Below, one piece after another: positions 51,504-59,665 of a DNA stretch of 64,000 bases (its first letter is position 1; each line of letters opens with the position of its first letter). This stretch comes from JARRJS01 sp037388885 (GTDB lineage Bacteria; Gemmatimonadota; Gemmatimonadetes; Longimicrobiales; RSA9). The translations under genes were made by a program, and so were the position numbers. Location of the stretch: NCBI GenBank assembly GCA_037388885.1, contig JARRJS010000053.1, forward strand, positions 1-64,000, in the 5' to 3' direction. Below the pieces are notes generated by a model. That model saw only the letters and a list, made by a program, of their open reading frames with translations. It ran no database searches and was not told the origin of the DNA.

Positions 51504-52721
51504 TCATTCGTAGCGGAGCGCTTCGATGGGATCCAGGGCGGCCGCCCGGCGGGCCGGATAGAAGCCGAAGAACACGCCCACGGCGCCCGCGAAGACGAGC
51601 GCGATGAGCACGGTGGGCGGGGAGATCGCCGTGGCCCAGCCCATGATCTTCGCCAGCGCGGCGCTGCCCGCGTAGCCCAGGGCCACGCCCATCAGGCCGC
51701 CGGCCACGCTCATGACCACGCTCTCCACCAGGAACTGGGTCAATACGTCTGACCCGCGCGCGCCCATGGCCAGGCGCAGGCCGATCTCCCGCGTCCGCTC
51801 GGTCACCGAGACCAGCATGATGTTCATGATGCCGATGCCGCCCACCAGCAGGGAGATGCTCGCGATGGCCGCCAGCAGCATGGTCATGACGTTCGTCGTG
51901 CCCGACGCGGCCTCGGTGATCTGGTTCTGGTTCCGGACCGTGAAGTCATCCGGCTCGTTGCCCGCCAGACCGTGCAACCCGCGCAGGATCTCCCGCATCT
52001 CCTGCTGTGCCGGCAGGATGTCGCCGGGCGAAAAGGTGCTGGCCAGGATCATCGGCAGGAAGGAATGGCCCGCCAGCCGGTTCTGCACCGTGGTGTACGG
52101 CGCGAGGACGATGTCGTCCTGGTCGTTGCCCTCCGCCGTCTGGCCCTTCGCCGCCAGCACGCCGATGACCTGGACGGGCACGTTGCGCAGGCGCAGCTGC
52201 TGGCCCACGGCGTTTCCGTCCGGGAACAGGTTGTCGGCCACCGTCTTGCCCAGCACGATCACCTTGCGCATGGCCGTGAGGTCGTCCCGCGTGAAGAAGC
52301 GCCCGTCGCTGACCGGCCAGTTGCGGATCTCCTGGTAGTCCGGGCTCACGCCCATGATCATCGAACGCCAGTTGCCCGTGGGTCCCACGATCTGCGCATG
52401 CGTCATGACGACCGGCGACACCCCGGAGAGCAGCGTACCCTGCTGCTTCAGGATGTCGGCGTCCTTGATCGTCAGACGTGTGAACGTCTGCGCACCCTGG
52501 CTCACGCCACCCGTTTCCGCGGCTCCGGGCGAGACCACCAGCATGTTCGTGCCCAGGTTCTGGATGCTCTGCTGGATCTGGCGGCGCGCACCGGTGCCGA
52601 TGGCCACCATGATGATGACCGCGCCCACACCGATGATGATGCCCAGCATCGTCAGCAGCGTCCGCATCTTGTTCTTCAGGATGCTCTGCCCCGCGACCCG
52701 GACCAGTGTCGTCGCCTTCAT
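51504..52721 (-). CDS. MacB-type ABC transporter permease
   Basis: 405 residues with the FtsX/MacB topology. One N-terminal helix (MLGIIIGVGAVIIMVAIGTG) is followed by a ~220-residue periplasmic MacB-core domain and three C-terminal helices ending in FYPARRAAALDPIEALRYE, a hallmark of this family. It overlaps the ATPase gene by 4 bp. With the ATPase and the adaptor it would form a tripartite efflux pump for peptides, antibiotics or lipids. ATPase and permease are on separate chains, unlike E. coli MacB. Confidence 0.93.
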   Translation of the reverse strand: MKATTLVRVAGQSILKNKMRTLLTMLGIIIGVGAVIIMVAIGTGARRQIQQSIQNLGTNMLVVSPGAAETGGVSQGAQTFTRLTIKDADILKQQGTLLSGVSPVVMTHAQIVGPTGNWRSMIMGVSPDYQEIRNWPVSDGRFFTRDDLTAMRKVIVLGKTVADNLFPDGNAVGQQLRLRNVPVQVIGVLAAKGQTAEGNDQDDIVLAPYTTVQNRLAGHSFLPMILASTFSPGDILPAQQEMREILRGLHGLAGNEPDDFTVRNQNQITEAASGTTNVMTMLLAAIASISLLVGGIGIMNIMLVSVTERTREIGLRLAMGARGSDVLTQFLVESVVMSVAGGLMGVALGYAGSAALAKIMGWATAISPPTVLIALVFAGAVGVFFGFYPARRAAALDPIEALRYE

Positions 52722-53476
52722 GCCGCACCTGCCGTTTCCGTTTGCGTGAATGCCGCCGCGTCATGTGCGGCGTCCCGGTGATACCGCACCGGCTCGTCCC
52801 GCAGGACGTGACCGTCCCGCAGCTCGATGATGCGCTGGGCATACTGCGCCAGATCCGGCTCGTGCGTCACCACCACGATCGTCGAGCCTTCCTCGTTCAG
52901 CTTCTGGAACAGGGCCATCACCTCCATCGAGGTCTTCGTGTCCAGGTTGCCGGTCGGCTCGTCCGCCAGCACCAGTGACGGCCGCGTCACCAGCGCCCGC
53001 GCGATCGCGACACGCTGCTGCTGGCCGCCGGACAGCTCGGCCGGGTCATGGTCCATGCGATCACCCAGGCCCACGCGACGCAGTGCGTCCGCAGCCAACT
53101 CCCGCGGCCGCAGATCTCGCCCACTGCGGTCGTACAGCAACGGCAATTCCACATTCTCCAGCGCGTTGGTGCGCGCCAGCAGATTGAAGCCCTGGAACAC
53201 GAAGCCGATCTTCCGGTTGCGGATGTCCGCCAGCGCGTTCCGGTTCAGCCCGTCCACACGCACGCCGTCCAGCTCGTAGACGCCGGACGTCGGCCGGTCC
53301 AGGCAGCCCAGGATGTTCATGAGCGTCGACTTGCCGGACCCCGACGCACCCATGATCGCCACCATCTCCCCCGGCCCCACCACAATGTCCACCCCCCGCA
53401 GCGCGTGTACCGACGTGTGGCCCATCTCGTACGTCTTCACGAGGTCGTGCGCCTCGATGACGTTGTGCTCACTCAT
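52718..53476 (-). CDS. MacB/LolD-type ABC transporter ATPase
   Basis: 252 residues with all ABC motifs: Walker A GASGSGKST, Q-loop GFVFQGFNLL, signature LSGGQQQRVAIARAL, Walker B LVLADEPTGNLD and the switch His (VVTHEPDLAQ). The MacB-family loop LDRPTSGVYELDG is present. It sits between the adaptor gene (15 bp upstream) and the permease gene (4-bp overlap). It energises the pump from the cytoplasm. Confidence 0.95.
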   Translation of the reverse strand: MSEHNVIEAHDLVKTYEMGHTSVHALRGVDIVVGPGEMVAIMGASGSGKSTLMNILGCLDRPTSGVYELDGVRVDGLNRNALADIRNRKIGFVFQGFNLLARTNALENVELPLLYDRSGRDLRPRELAADALRRVGLGDRMDHDPAELSGGQQQRVAIARALVTRPSLVLADEPTGNLDTKTSMEVMALFQKLNEEGSTIVVVTHEPDLAQYAQRIIELRDGHVLRDEPVRYHRDAAHDAAAFTQTETAGAA

Positions 53477-53491
53477 GGTCGCCTCCCCGCC

Positions 53492-54793
53492 TCAGAAGCC
53501 GAACCGACGGCGGTCGCCACGCTGCTGCTGGAACGGGTTCGTCGTCGCCGTCGCGCCGCCACCCACCGCCGCCACGATCACCTGCAGACCCGCCTTCAGC
53601 GCCGGAGGCCCCGTCACCACCGTGTATTGACCGTCCGTCAGCCCCGTCTTCACCGGCACCGCGTCCACCTTGCCGTCCGAACCCACGTACCACAGCAGCG
53701 CATGGTCACTGGATCCGCCGGTACCGTCGCCCGCTGCCCGGTTGGCTCCGAACCCACCCTCGGCCCGATGAGCCCGCCAGGCCTGTGCACGCTCCGCCCC
53801 GGCGGCCCCGCTGTCCGCCGCGGCTGCTTCGCGGTTCCCGCGGCTGGCTTCCCGCCGCGCCCGCAGCTCAGCCATCATCGCCTCCGTCGCCCGGAACCGT
53901 AGCGCCACGTTCTGCACCTTCAACACGCTGTCCGCCCTGGCCACGACGAAATCGGTCGTCGCCGTCATGCCCGGCAGCAGCTTGCCATCCGGGTTCTTCA
54001 CATCCACGACAACGCCGTACGTCACCACGTTGTCCGTCGTGGTCGACTGAAGCCGGACCTGGCGGACCGTCCCGTGGAACGTTTCCGTCGGATACGCCTG
54101 CACCGTGAAATCCACCGCCTGCCCGTCATGGATGTTGCCGATGTCGCTCTCGTCCACCGCCGCCAGGATCTGCATGTCCGACAGGTCACGCGCGATCACG
54201 AACAGCGTCGGTGCAGAGAAGCTCGCCGCCACCGTCTGACCCACGTCCACGTTGCGCGCCACCACGACCCCGTTGATCGGCGCGCGGACGTCCGCGTACG
54301 CCAGGTTCCGCTTTGCCCGCTCCAGGCCCACCTGCGCCTGCTCGTACGAAGCCTTCGCCGAGTCGTAGTTGTATTGTGCCTGGTCCAGGTCGGCGTCCGT
54401 CACCACCTGCGTCTTGTACAGGTCCTTCGTCCGCTTCAGCTGCCGCTGCATCTGGTCCAGGTTCGCCTTCGCTTGCGCCAGGCTCGCTTGCGCCGACTGC
54501 ACCTGCTGTTGCAGGATCGTCGGATCGATCTGCGCGATCAGCTGACCCTTCTTCACGTGACTGTTGTAATCCACGTAGATCGCGGAGATCTGGCCGGACA
54601 CCTGCGTGCCCACATCCACCGTCTCCGTCGCCTGCAGGTTCCCCGTAGCCGTCACCACCTGCACGACGTTGCCTTGCTCCACCGGCGTCAACCGGTAGCT
54701 GGCTTCCGACGTCTTGCCACGACCCACCAACGCCCACGTGGCCAGCGCCACCACCACCAGGGCCGGGATCCAGATCTTCTTCTTTTTCAACAT
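53492..54793 (-). CDS. MacA-type periplasmic adaptor (membrane fusion protein)
   Basis: 433 residues. An N-terminal anchor (KKIWIPALVVVALATWALVG) is followed by a lipoyl half (VVTATGNLQATETVDVGTQV), a long coiled-coil hairpin (~100-170, rich in Gln/Ala/Lys), the second lipoyl half (NLAYADVRAPINGVVVARNV), a beta-barrel domain and a membrane-proximal domain. Near the C-terminus an Ala/Glu/Arg-rich insertion (~295-345) is unusual. It is the first gene of the efflux operon, preceded by a sigma-54 promoter. Confidence 0.92.
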   Translation of the reverse strand: MLKKKKIWIPALVVVALATWALVGRGKTSEASYRLTPVEQGNVVQVVTATGNLQATETVDVGTQVSGQISAIYVDYNSHVKKGQLIAQIDPTILQQQVQSAQASLAQAKANLDQMQRQLKRTKDLYKTQVVTDADLDQAQYNYDSAKASYEQAQVGLERAKRNLAYADVRAPINGVVVARNVDVGQTVAASFSAPTLFVIARDLSDMQILAAVDESDIGNIHDGQAVDFTVQAYPTETFHGTVRQVRLQSTTTDNVVTYGVVVDVKNPDGKLLPGMTATTDFVVARADSVLKVQNVALRFRATEAMMAELRARREASRGNREAAAADSGAAGAERAQAWRAHRAEGGFGANRAAGDGTGGSSDHALLWYVGSDGKVDAVPVKTGLTDGQYTVVTGPPALKAGLQVIVAAVGGGATATTNPFQQQRGDRRRFGF

Positions 54794-54842
54794 CGCCGCC
54801 TCCGAACGACGCCGTGAACAAATCGGTCCGCCGTGGATGAAG

Positions 54843-54856
54843 GCATGCGCCGTGCC
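54843..54856 (-). promoter_or_regulatory. Sigma-54 (-24/-12) promoter of the MacA efflux operon
   Basis: On the minus strand, TGGCACGGCGCATGCC matches TGGCACG-N4-TTGCW with one mismatch. GG is at 54856-54855 and GC at 54844-54843, 12 bp apart. The predicted start is near 54831, 38 nt before the macA ATG (54793). The operon's own last gene encodes a sigma-54 activator. Confidence 0.85.
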
Positions 54857-54877
54857 ATGCCCTTATGTTGTTTCATT

Positions 54878-54898
54878 ACAATTGGTTACACAAATTGT
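54878..54898 (-). promoter_or_regulatory. Inverted repeat close upstream of the sigma-54 promoter
   Basis: ACAATT-9 nt-AATTGT, AT-rich, 22 bp behind the -24 box. It may be a bending or additional regulator site. Function is unproven. Confidence 0.35.
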
Positions 54899-54914
54899 CC
54901 GGGTGTTGCCGGGT

Positions 54915-54960
54915 CTGCGGATTCCGCAGGGGTCTGCAGATTTAGCGTACCGCGGATTCC
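54915..54960 (-). promoter_or_regulatory. Candidate activator sites (UAS) of the efflux operon
   Basis: CTGCGGA-T-TCCGCAG (54915-54929) is a perfect 7-bp dyad about 90 bp upstream of the predicted start. Its core GCGGATTCC recurs at 54952-54960, about 35 bp further. Two sites at about -90 and -125 fit an NtrC-type activator. The rest of 54961-55062 has no gene. Confidence 0.6.
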
Positions 54961-55062
54961 TGAACACGGCCCATTTCGGACGTGGACCCGGGCGCGCAAA
55001 TGGACGCGAGGACAACCAGGCTCGAGTCTCGCACCGGCACCCGCACCCGGACAGGGGTGCTT

Positions 55063-56601
55063 CTACAACACTGCCGGCGGCACGGAATGCTGCGGGCGCG
55101 GTTCCTCTTGCGCCCGTCGGATGCCGAAGCCGGTGTGGCGGTAGAGGCCGGCGATGAGCAGGGAGAACACGGGCCCGCCGTAGCAGAAGCAGGCCCAGGG
55201 TGCGTAGTGGATGGTGGGCACGCCGAGGGTGGTGGCCATGAACACGGCGGAGACGGTCCAGGGCATGAGCGGCTCGGTGATGGTGACGGAGTCCTCGATG
55301 GAGCGGGACAGGTTCACGCGGGCCAGGCTTCGCTCATCGTACGCCTTCTGGAACAGCTCGCCTATTACGAGGGCGGTGACGCCGCCGTGGCTGGTGAGGG
55401 CGATCATGGTGCCGCCGGCGGCCATGGTGGAGCCGATGAGGCCGAAGACGGAGCGCACGGCGGCCAGCATGCGGTCGATGAGCAGGTTGAGGGCGCCGGA
55501 CACGTCCATGGCGCCGGCCAGCAGGAAGGCGGCAATGATGACGATAAGCGTGTTGGCCATAGAGTAGAGGCCGCCGCGGTTCACGAGGGTGCGGAACGCC
55601 TCGCCCAGGCTGGTGGGGTCGGCGCCGACGGAGGCGACCATGTCGGCGTGGAAGCCGCCGACGGCGGAGATCACGGCGTCCTGGAGGGCGAAGCCCTGGA
55701 GCAGCACACCGATGGCAGCGGCCACGAGGGAGGAGGCCGCGATGGCGAGAGCCGGCGGGTTCTTGCGGATGATGCTCCAGATGACGATGGCGGGCGGCAG
55801 CAGCACGAGCCAGTTGAGGGAGAACACCGAGGTGATGTCGGAGAGCAGCGTGCGTGCGCTCTGGGGCATGCCGCCGGCGGCCACCGGGACGAGCCGTGCC
55901 GCCAGCGTGTAGACGACGAGGCACAGGATGAACGACGGTGTCGCCGTGTACATCATGTGGCGGATGTGGCGGTAGAGCTGGGCGCCGGCACCGATGGCGG
56001 AAATGTTCGTGGAATCGGAGAGGGGCGACATCTTGTCGCCCAGGTACGCGCCGGACACCACGGCGCCGGCGGTCGTGGCCAGCGGCGCGTGCAGGGCGGC
56101 GGCCGTGCCCATGAGCGCCACCCCGATGGTGCCGGCGGAGCCCCAGGAGGTGCCCGTGAAGAGCGACATGGTGGCCGTGGCCAGGAAGGCGGTCAGCACG
56201 AGGTAGCGCGGACTCACCAGGCGGACGCCCCAGTACACCATGAACGGGATCGTGCCGGACAGCACCCACGTGGCGATGAGCATGCCGATGGACAGCAGGA
56301 TCAGCACCGCGGGCAGCACCGACGCCAGCTTGTCGCCCGTGGAGCGCTGGATGTCGTCCCAGGTGCAGCCGTGCCGCACGGCGATGATGCCTGCCACCGC
56401 CGCAGACCCCAGGAGCACCGCCACCAGCAGCTCGGCGCTGAGCTGAAGGAACACCACCCCCGCCACGAAGAGCACCAGCATGGTGAGGATGGGCAGGAGT
56501 GCCTCGGCGAGCGTCAGGGCCCGCGGTGAGGCCGGCGGCCGTTCGGGCGCACCTGTGTCCGTTTCGGGACCGGTGGGTCGACCCGTGCCGCGATCGCTCA
56601 C
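55063..56601 (-). CDS. NhaC-family Na+/H+ antiporter
   Basis: 512 residues with about 12-13 membrane helices. GTG 56601 lies in a 4-bp overlap (GTGA) with the upstream PLP-enzyme gene. NhaC-type signatures are SLFTGTSWGSAGTIGVALMG, YLGDKMSPLSDSTNISA and the second-half mirror MIALTSHGGVTALVIG with SVTITEPLMPW. Members exchange Na+ for H+, or for organic acids such as malate and lactate. Co-translation with a Cys/Met-metabolism enzyme raises the possibility of a sulfur amino acid or keto acid substrate. Confidence 0.9.
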   Translation of the reverse strand: MSDRGTGRPTGPETDTGAPERPPASPRALTLAEALLPILTMLVLFVAGVVFLQLSAELLVAVLLGSAAVAGIIAVRHGCTWDDIQRSTGDKLASVLPAVLILLSIGMLIATWVLSGTIPFMVYWGVRLVSPRYLVLTAFLATATMSLFTGTSWGSAGTIGVALMGTAAALHAPLATTAGAVVSGAYLGDKMSPLSDSTNISAIGAGAQLYRHIRHMMYTATPSFILCLVVYTLAARLVPVAAGGMPQSARTLLSDITSVFSLNWLVLLPPAIVIWSIIRKNPPALAIAASSLVAAAIGVLLQGFALQDAVISAVGGFHADMVASVGADPTSLGEAFRTLVNRGGLYSMANTLIVIIAAFLLAGAMDVSGALNLLIDRMLAAVRSVFGLIGSTMAAGGTMIALTSHGGVTALVIGELFQKAYDERSLARVNLSRSIEDSVTITEPLMPWTVSAVFMATTLGVPTIHYAPWACFCYGGPVFSLLIAGLYRHTGFGIRRAQEEPRPQHSVPPAVL

Positions 56602-57863
56602 GACACCGTTGCCAGCGCGGCGTCCAGGTCCGCGATGAGCACGTCCGCGCCCTCCAGGCCCACCGACAGGCGGATCAGTCCGCGCGGCATGCCCTTCGCG
56701 TCCAGCTCCGCCTCGTTGTCGGGCCGGCTGGGCGAGATGGCCAGGCTCTCCACCCCGCCCCAGCTGACGCCCAGGTGGATGTGCTCCAGAGTATCCAGCA
56801 CGCGGCTCACGCTCGCGAAGTCGTCGCGCACCAGCTCGAAGCTGAACAATCCGGATGTGCCGGCCAGCGCACCCATGTTCGACGCCCCGGCGTCGACGGC
56901 TCCGCCCTCCGGTCCGCTGTCCAGGGCCGGGTGATGGACCCGACGCACTCCCGGGTGCCCGTCGAGAAAGCGCGCCACCGCCAGGGCATCCGCCTCGTGC
57001 TGCCGAAGCCGCGCCGGCAGCGTGCGCAGGCCGCGCAGCAGCAGCCACGCGTCGAACGGGGCCAGCACGCCGCCGTTCAACAGAAACGAGCGGTAAAACA
57101 GCTCCTCCATGCGCTGCGCCGTCGAGATGACCGCGCCCGCGACCAAGTCGCTGTGACCCGCCAGGTACTTCGTGCACGAGTGCACCACAATGTCCGCGCC
57201 CAGCGCCAGCGGCTTCTGAAGCAGCGGTGTCGACCAGCTGTTGTCCATACAGGTGAGGGCGCCGTGCTCACGGGCCACGGACGCGATGCCCGCCACATCC
57301 ACCACCCGGAACAGCATCGTGCCCGGGCTCTCCAGCCACACCAGCGACGTGTTGGGCCGCAGCGCGGCCCGCACCGCGTCGGGCGTGCCGTCCAGCAGGA
57401 GGTCGTGCTCCACGCCGAAGCGCCCCAGATGCTCCGCCAGCTCGATCGTCGGGCCGTACGTGTTGTTCACGAACAGCACGTGGTCCCCGGAGCGCAGCAG
57501 CCCCGTCATCACCGCGTTGATGGCCGCCATGCCCGACCCGAAACACTTGCACGCCTCGCCTCGCTCCAGAGCCGCCAGCTTGCGCTCCAGCACTTCCACC
57601 GTGGGGTTCTGCCCGCGCGTGTAGACGGTGTGCCGGTGCTCCGCCGACAGGCCGTCGATGAGCGCCTGAAACGTCGGGAACGTGAACAGCGATGTCTGCA
57701 CGATGGGCGTCGCCGTAGGCCGGGCGCCGTCCGGCGCGCGCCAGACATACGCCGATGCGCTGCCCGCGGCCCCGGTCGCCGGGACGTCGTCGTCAACCAG
57801 GCAGAGGGCTACGTCTTCAGGGTCGATGCGCATGGGGGCCTGACCATCCGGGTCGAAGTGCAC
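56598..57863 (-). CDS. Cys/Met-metabolism PLP enzyme (cystathionine gamma-lyase/synthase or methionine gamma-lyase family)
   Basis: 421 residues from GTG 57863 (ATG 57833 is an alternative; neither has a clear ribosome site). Fold type I landmarks are YTRGQNPTVEVLERKLAALE, GSGMAAINAVM, MDNSWSTPLLQKPLALGAD, the PLP-binding Lys in HSCTKYLAGHSD, and GVESLAISPSRPDN. It breaks or forms C-S bonds in Cys, homocysteine or Met derivatives. The exact reaction cannot be read from sequence. A methionine gamma-lyase would release methanethiol, the substrate of the MddA-like protein at 17917. Confidence 0.88.
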   Translation of the reverse strand: MHFDPDGQAPMRIDPEDVALCLVDDDVPATGAAGSASAYVWRAPDGARPTATPIVQTSLFTFPTFQALIDGLSAEHRHTVYTRGQNPTVEVLERKLAALERGEACKCFGSGMAAINAVMTGLLRSGDHVLFVNNTYGPTIELAEHLGRFGVEHDLLLDGTPDAVRAALRPNTSLVWLESPGTMLFRVVDVAGIASVAREHGALTCMDNSWSTPLLQKPLALGADIVVHSCTKYLAGHSDLVAGAVISTAQRMEELFYRSFLLNGGVLAPFDAWLLLRGLRTLPARLRQHEADALAVARFLDGHPGVRRVHHPALDSGPEGGAVDAGASNMGALAGTSGLFSFELVRDDFASVSRVLDTLEHIHLGVSWGGVESLAISPSRPDNEAELDAKGMPRGLIRLSVGLEGADVLIADLDAALATVS

Positions 57864-57927
57864 CCCGGAAGGTCCCGCGCGGCGTGTGCGCCGTCAAGCG
57901 TCGTCGCACGAAGGGCACGAGGCGGGG

Positions 57928-57940
57928 CACACGAAGACAC
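57928..57940 (-). repeat. Interspersed 13-mer, copy 2
   Basis: CACACGAAGACAC, the complement of the 13-mer at 19437 and 63048, within a degenerate GCACGAAGG/ACGAAGACACGA tract in the 163-bp gap between the PLP enzyme and the TiaS-like gene. Confidence 0.6.
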
Positions 57941-58026
57941 GATGGGCACAGAGGTTTGGTGGAGTCCTCTTCGTTTCAGGATCTGTCGTCCGGATGACAT
58001 GCCGGAAAAAGGAAAAGGCAGGGGGA

Positions 58027-58896
58027 TCAGGGGAGCTTGAGCGCCTGCCAGCGGGTGGGTGGGCCGTTGGCGCCGGCGGCTGGCCTGACGAACAGGACCA
58101 CTTTCCCGTTGCGGAAGCTCGGTCGCAGGTGTTTCCCGAGGTCGACGACGCCGGTGGTCACGGTGAAATCGTCGTCGGTCGCGGCGTCGGCGGTGTCGCG
58201 GTGAGCGGGAAGCTCTACGTCGTCGTGGAGGCGGATCTGGTCGACGCCGCGGGCGAGGATGGCGGGGACGGGTTGAGGGCCGACGAACGGGTCGGGCCAG
58301 GGCCAACCGGGGCGGTGGACGACGCGGCCGTCGTTGTTGCCGGCGCGGAGGCCGACGGCGGCGAGGGCGCCGATGATGCCGTCGCCGGTGCCGCCGAGAG
58401 GTTCCAGGTGGATGCCTAAGGACCGGGCGTGGGCGAGGGCGTCGGCCTGGTGCACAGGCTCTCGCTGGCAACGCTCGGCGAAGGAGGGGACCGTGGCTGG
58501 GATCCCGGTCTCTGCGACGGGCCGGTGGTCGGACACGGGCCGGCCGTCTTCCCGGAAGCCTCGGTCCAGGATGCACAGGCCGGGGTCGCTCCCGAGCGGT
58601 GCGAATTCGCGGATCAGGTGCCGCAGGGGGTCGAGGAGGTCGGTCGCGGTGTGGCCGGGTGCGGCGCGGACGCCGATGGATGCGCAACCGTTGTGGCTTG
58701 TGTAGGGGATGCGCGGGTCGAACAGGAGCTGGTGCCGCAGCACGACGTCGAAGGTGAAACCGGGCGGGAGCGCGTCGGCGATCCGGCGGGCCAGCTGGTT
58801 GGTGCCGGGGGTGTCCGGCATGTCGGTGTCGTCCAGACCGATGATGAAAAAGCGGGCGCCGTGGCCGGGGCCGGCAGTCGGCTGTGCGTTCCTCAT
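58027..58896 (-). CDS. TiaS-like (tRNA-Ile2 agmatinylcytidine synthetase N-domain-like) protein
   Basis: 289 residues from ATG 58896, overlapping the upstream gene by 4 bp. It opens with FIIGLDDTDMPDTPGTNQLA, the acidic DDTD motif of archaeal TiaS, and continues with RHQLLFDPRIPYTSHNGCA and GGTGDGIIGALAAVGLRAG. It lacks the zinc-ribbon and OB parts of TiaS and occurs in a bacterium, where TilS normally modifies this tRNA. A different nucleotide-dependent ligase function is therefore likely. Its coupling to a membrane protein and a TonB receptor suggests uptake or salvage of a small molecule. Confidence 0.6.
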   Translation of the reverse strand: MRNAQPTAGPGHGARFFIIGLDDTDMPDTPGTNQLARRIADALPPGFTFDVVLRHQLLFDPRIPYTSHNGCASIGVRAAPGHTATDLLDPLRHLIREFAPLGSDPGLCILDRGFREDGRPVSDHRPVAETGIPATVPSFAERCQREPVHQADALAHARSLGIHLEPLGGTGDGIIGALAAVGLRAGNNDGRVVHRPGWPWPDPFVGPQPVPAILARGVDQIRLHDDVELPAHRDTADAATDDDFTVTTGVVDLGKHLRPSFRNGKVVLFVRPAAGANGPPTRWQALKLP

Positions 58897-59567
58897 TCGC
58901 CTTCCGGTGGCCGGGCCGGCGGCAGTCCGGATGCTCGTCCGCGGAAATGGAACCAGGCGCCCGCGCTGATGAGGCCGGCCAGCAAGCCGGCGATGGCGTA
59001 CGTCGAGATGGCCTGGGGCCACCAACCACCGAAGGGGCGGCCGACAGTGTTCTGGATCGTCAGCACTTTGACGGTTCCCCGGACGACGAAGGCCAGGGCA
59101 TTGCTTGCAGCGCCGCCCACGATGAACGCCCCGTACAGGCGCGCACCCCCGCGCCCCCAACGCAGTGAAAGGTCGAGCAGGGGGCCGGTGGCGAGCAGGC
59201 TGGTGAGCGCGCCCACGCCGCCGGGGTGCACGCCCGCCAGACCGAAGCCGCCGGTGAAGGCGAGGGCGCTGAGGCCCATGAGGGTGCCCGCGCGACGACG
59301 CGGGACGAGGGCGAAGCCGAGCGCCATGGGAAAGACGGCGAACAGGATGTGATGGCCGGGAATGCGCAGGTGCAGGTCCACGAAAGCCGTGAGGGCGGCC
59401 GCCACGGCGCCGAGGCCGATGAGGGTCAGGACCTCGAGGACGCTGACGCGCCGGCTGGAGGCCAGGCTCCCCAGTCTGGACTGCCCCCGGAGCAATTCGT
59501 CCAGTGGCAGGACGCGGGCCGGGCTGGCTTCTCCGTTCCCTCCCGGGCGACTCCCGAAGTCACCCAT
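58893..59567 (-). CDS. Integral membrane protein, ECF-type substrate-binding-component-like (hypothetical)
   Basis: 224 residues. ATG 59567 was chosen over TTG 59585 because GAGGAG lies 5 nt before it. About six helices follow a 45-residue cytoplasmic start (VLEVLTLIGLGAVAAALTAF, HILFAVFPMALGFALV, GLSALAFTGGFGLAG). Size and helix pattern resemble ECF transporter S components, but no ATPase or T component is nearby. It overlaps the TiaS-like gene (ATGA) and lies 98 bp after the TonB receptor gene, suggesting one uptake operon. Confidence 0.55.
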   Translation of the reverse strand: MGDFGSRPGGNGEASPARVLPLDELLRGQSRLGSLASSRRVSVLEVLTLIGLGAVAAALTAFVDLHLRIPGHHILFAVFPMALGFALVPRRRAGTLMGLSALAFTGGFGLAGVHPGGVGALTSLLATGPLLDLSLRWGRGGARLYGAFIVGGAASNALAFVVRGTVKVLTIQNTVGRPFGGWWPQAISTYAIAGLLAGLISAGAWFHFRGRASGLPPARPPEGE

Positions 59568-59665
59568 CGTCTCCTCTCGGTTCAATGCCGTCCTGGCCGG
59601 CCGTGCGTCGAGCGCAGTCCGGCTTCACCCCGCCACACAACCTCGTCCGGCTCGACCTCACCGGC

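Noticed and set aside
54982..56529. A 515-codon plus-strand frame rich in Gly, His and Asp
   Set aside because: Antisense of the NhaC gene, whose membrane motifs are convincing; the composition is a mirror effect.
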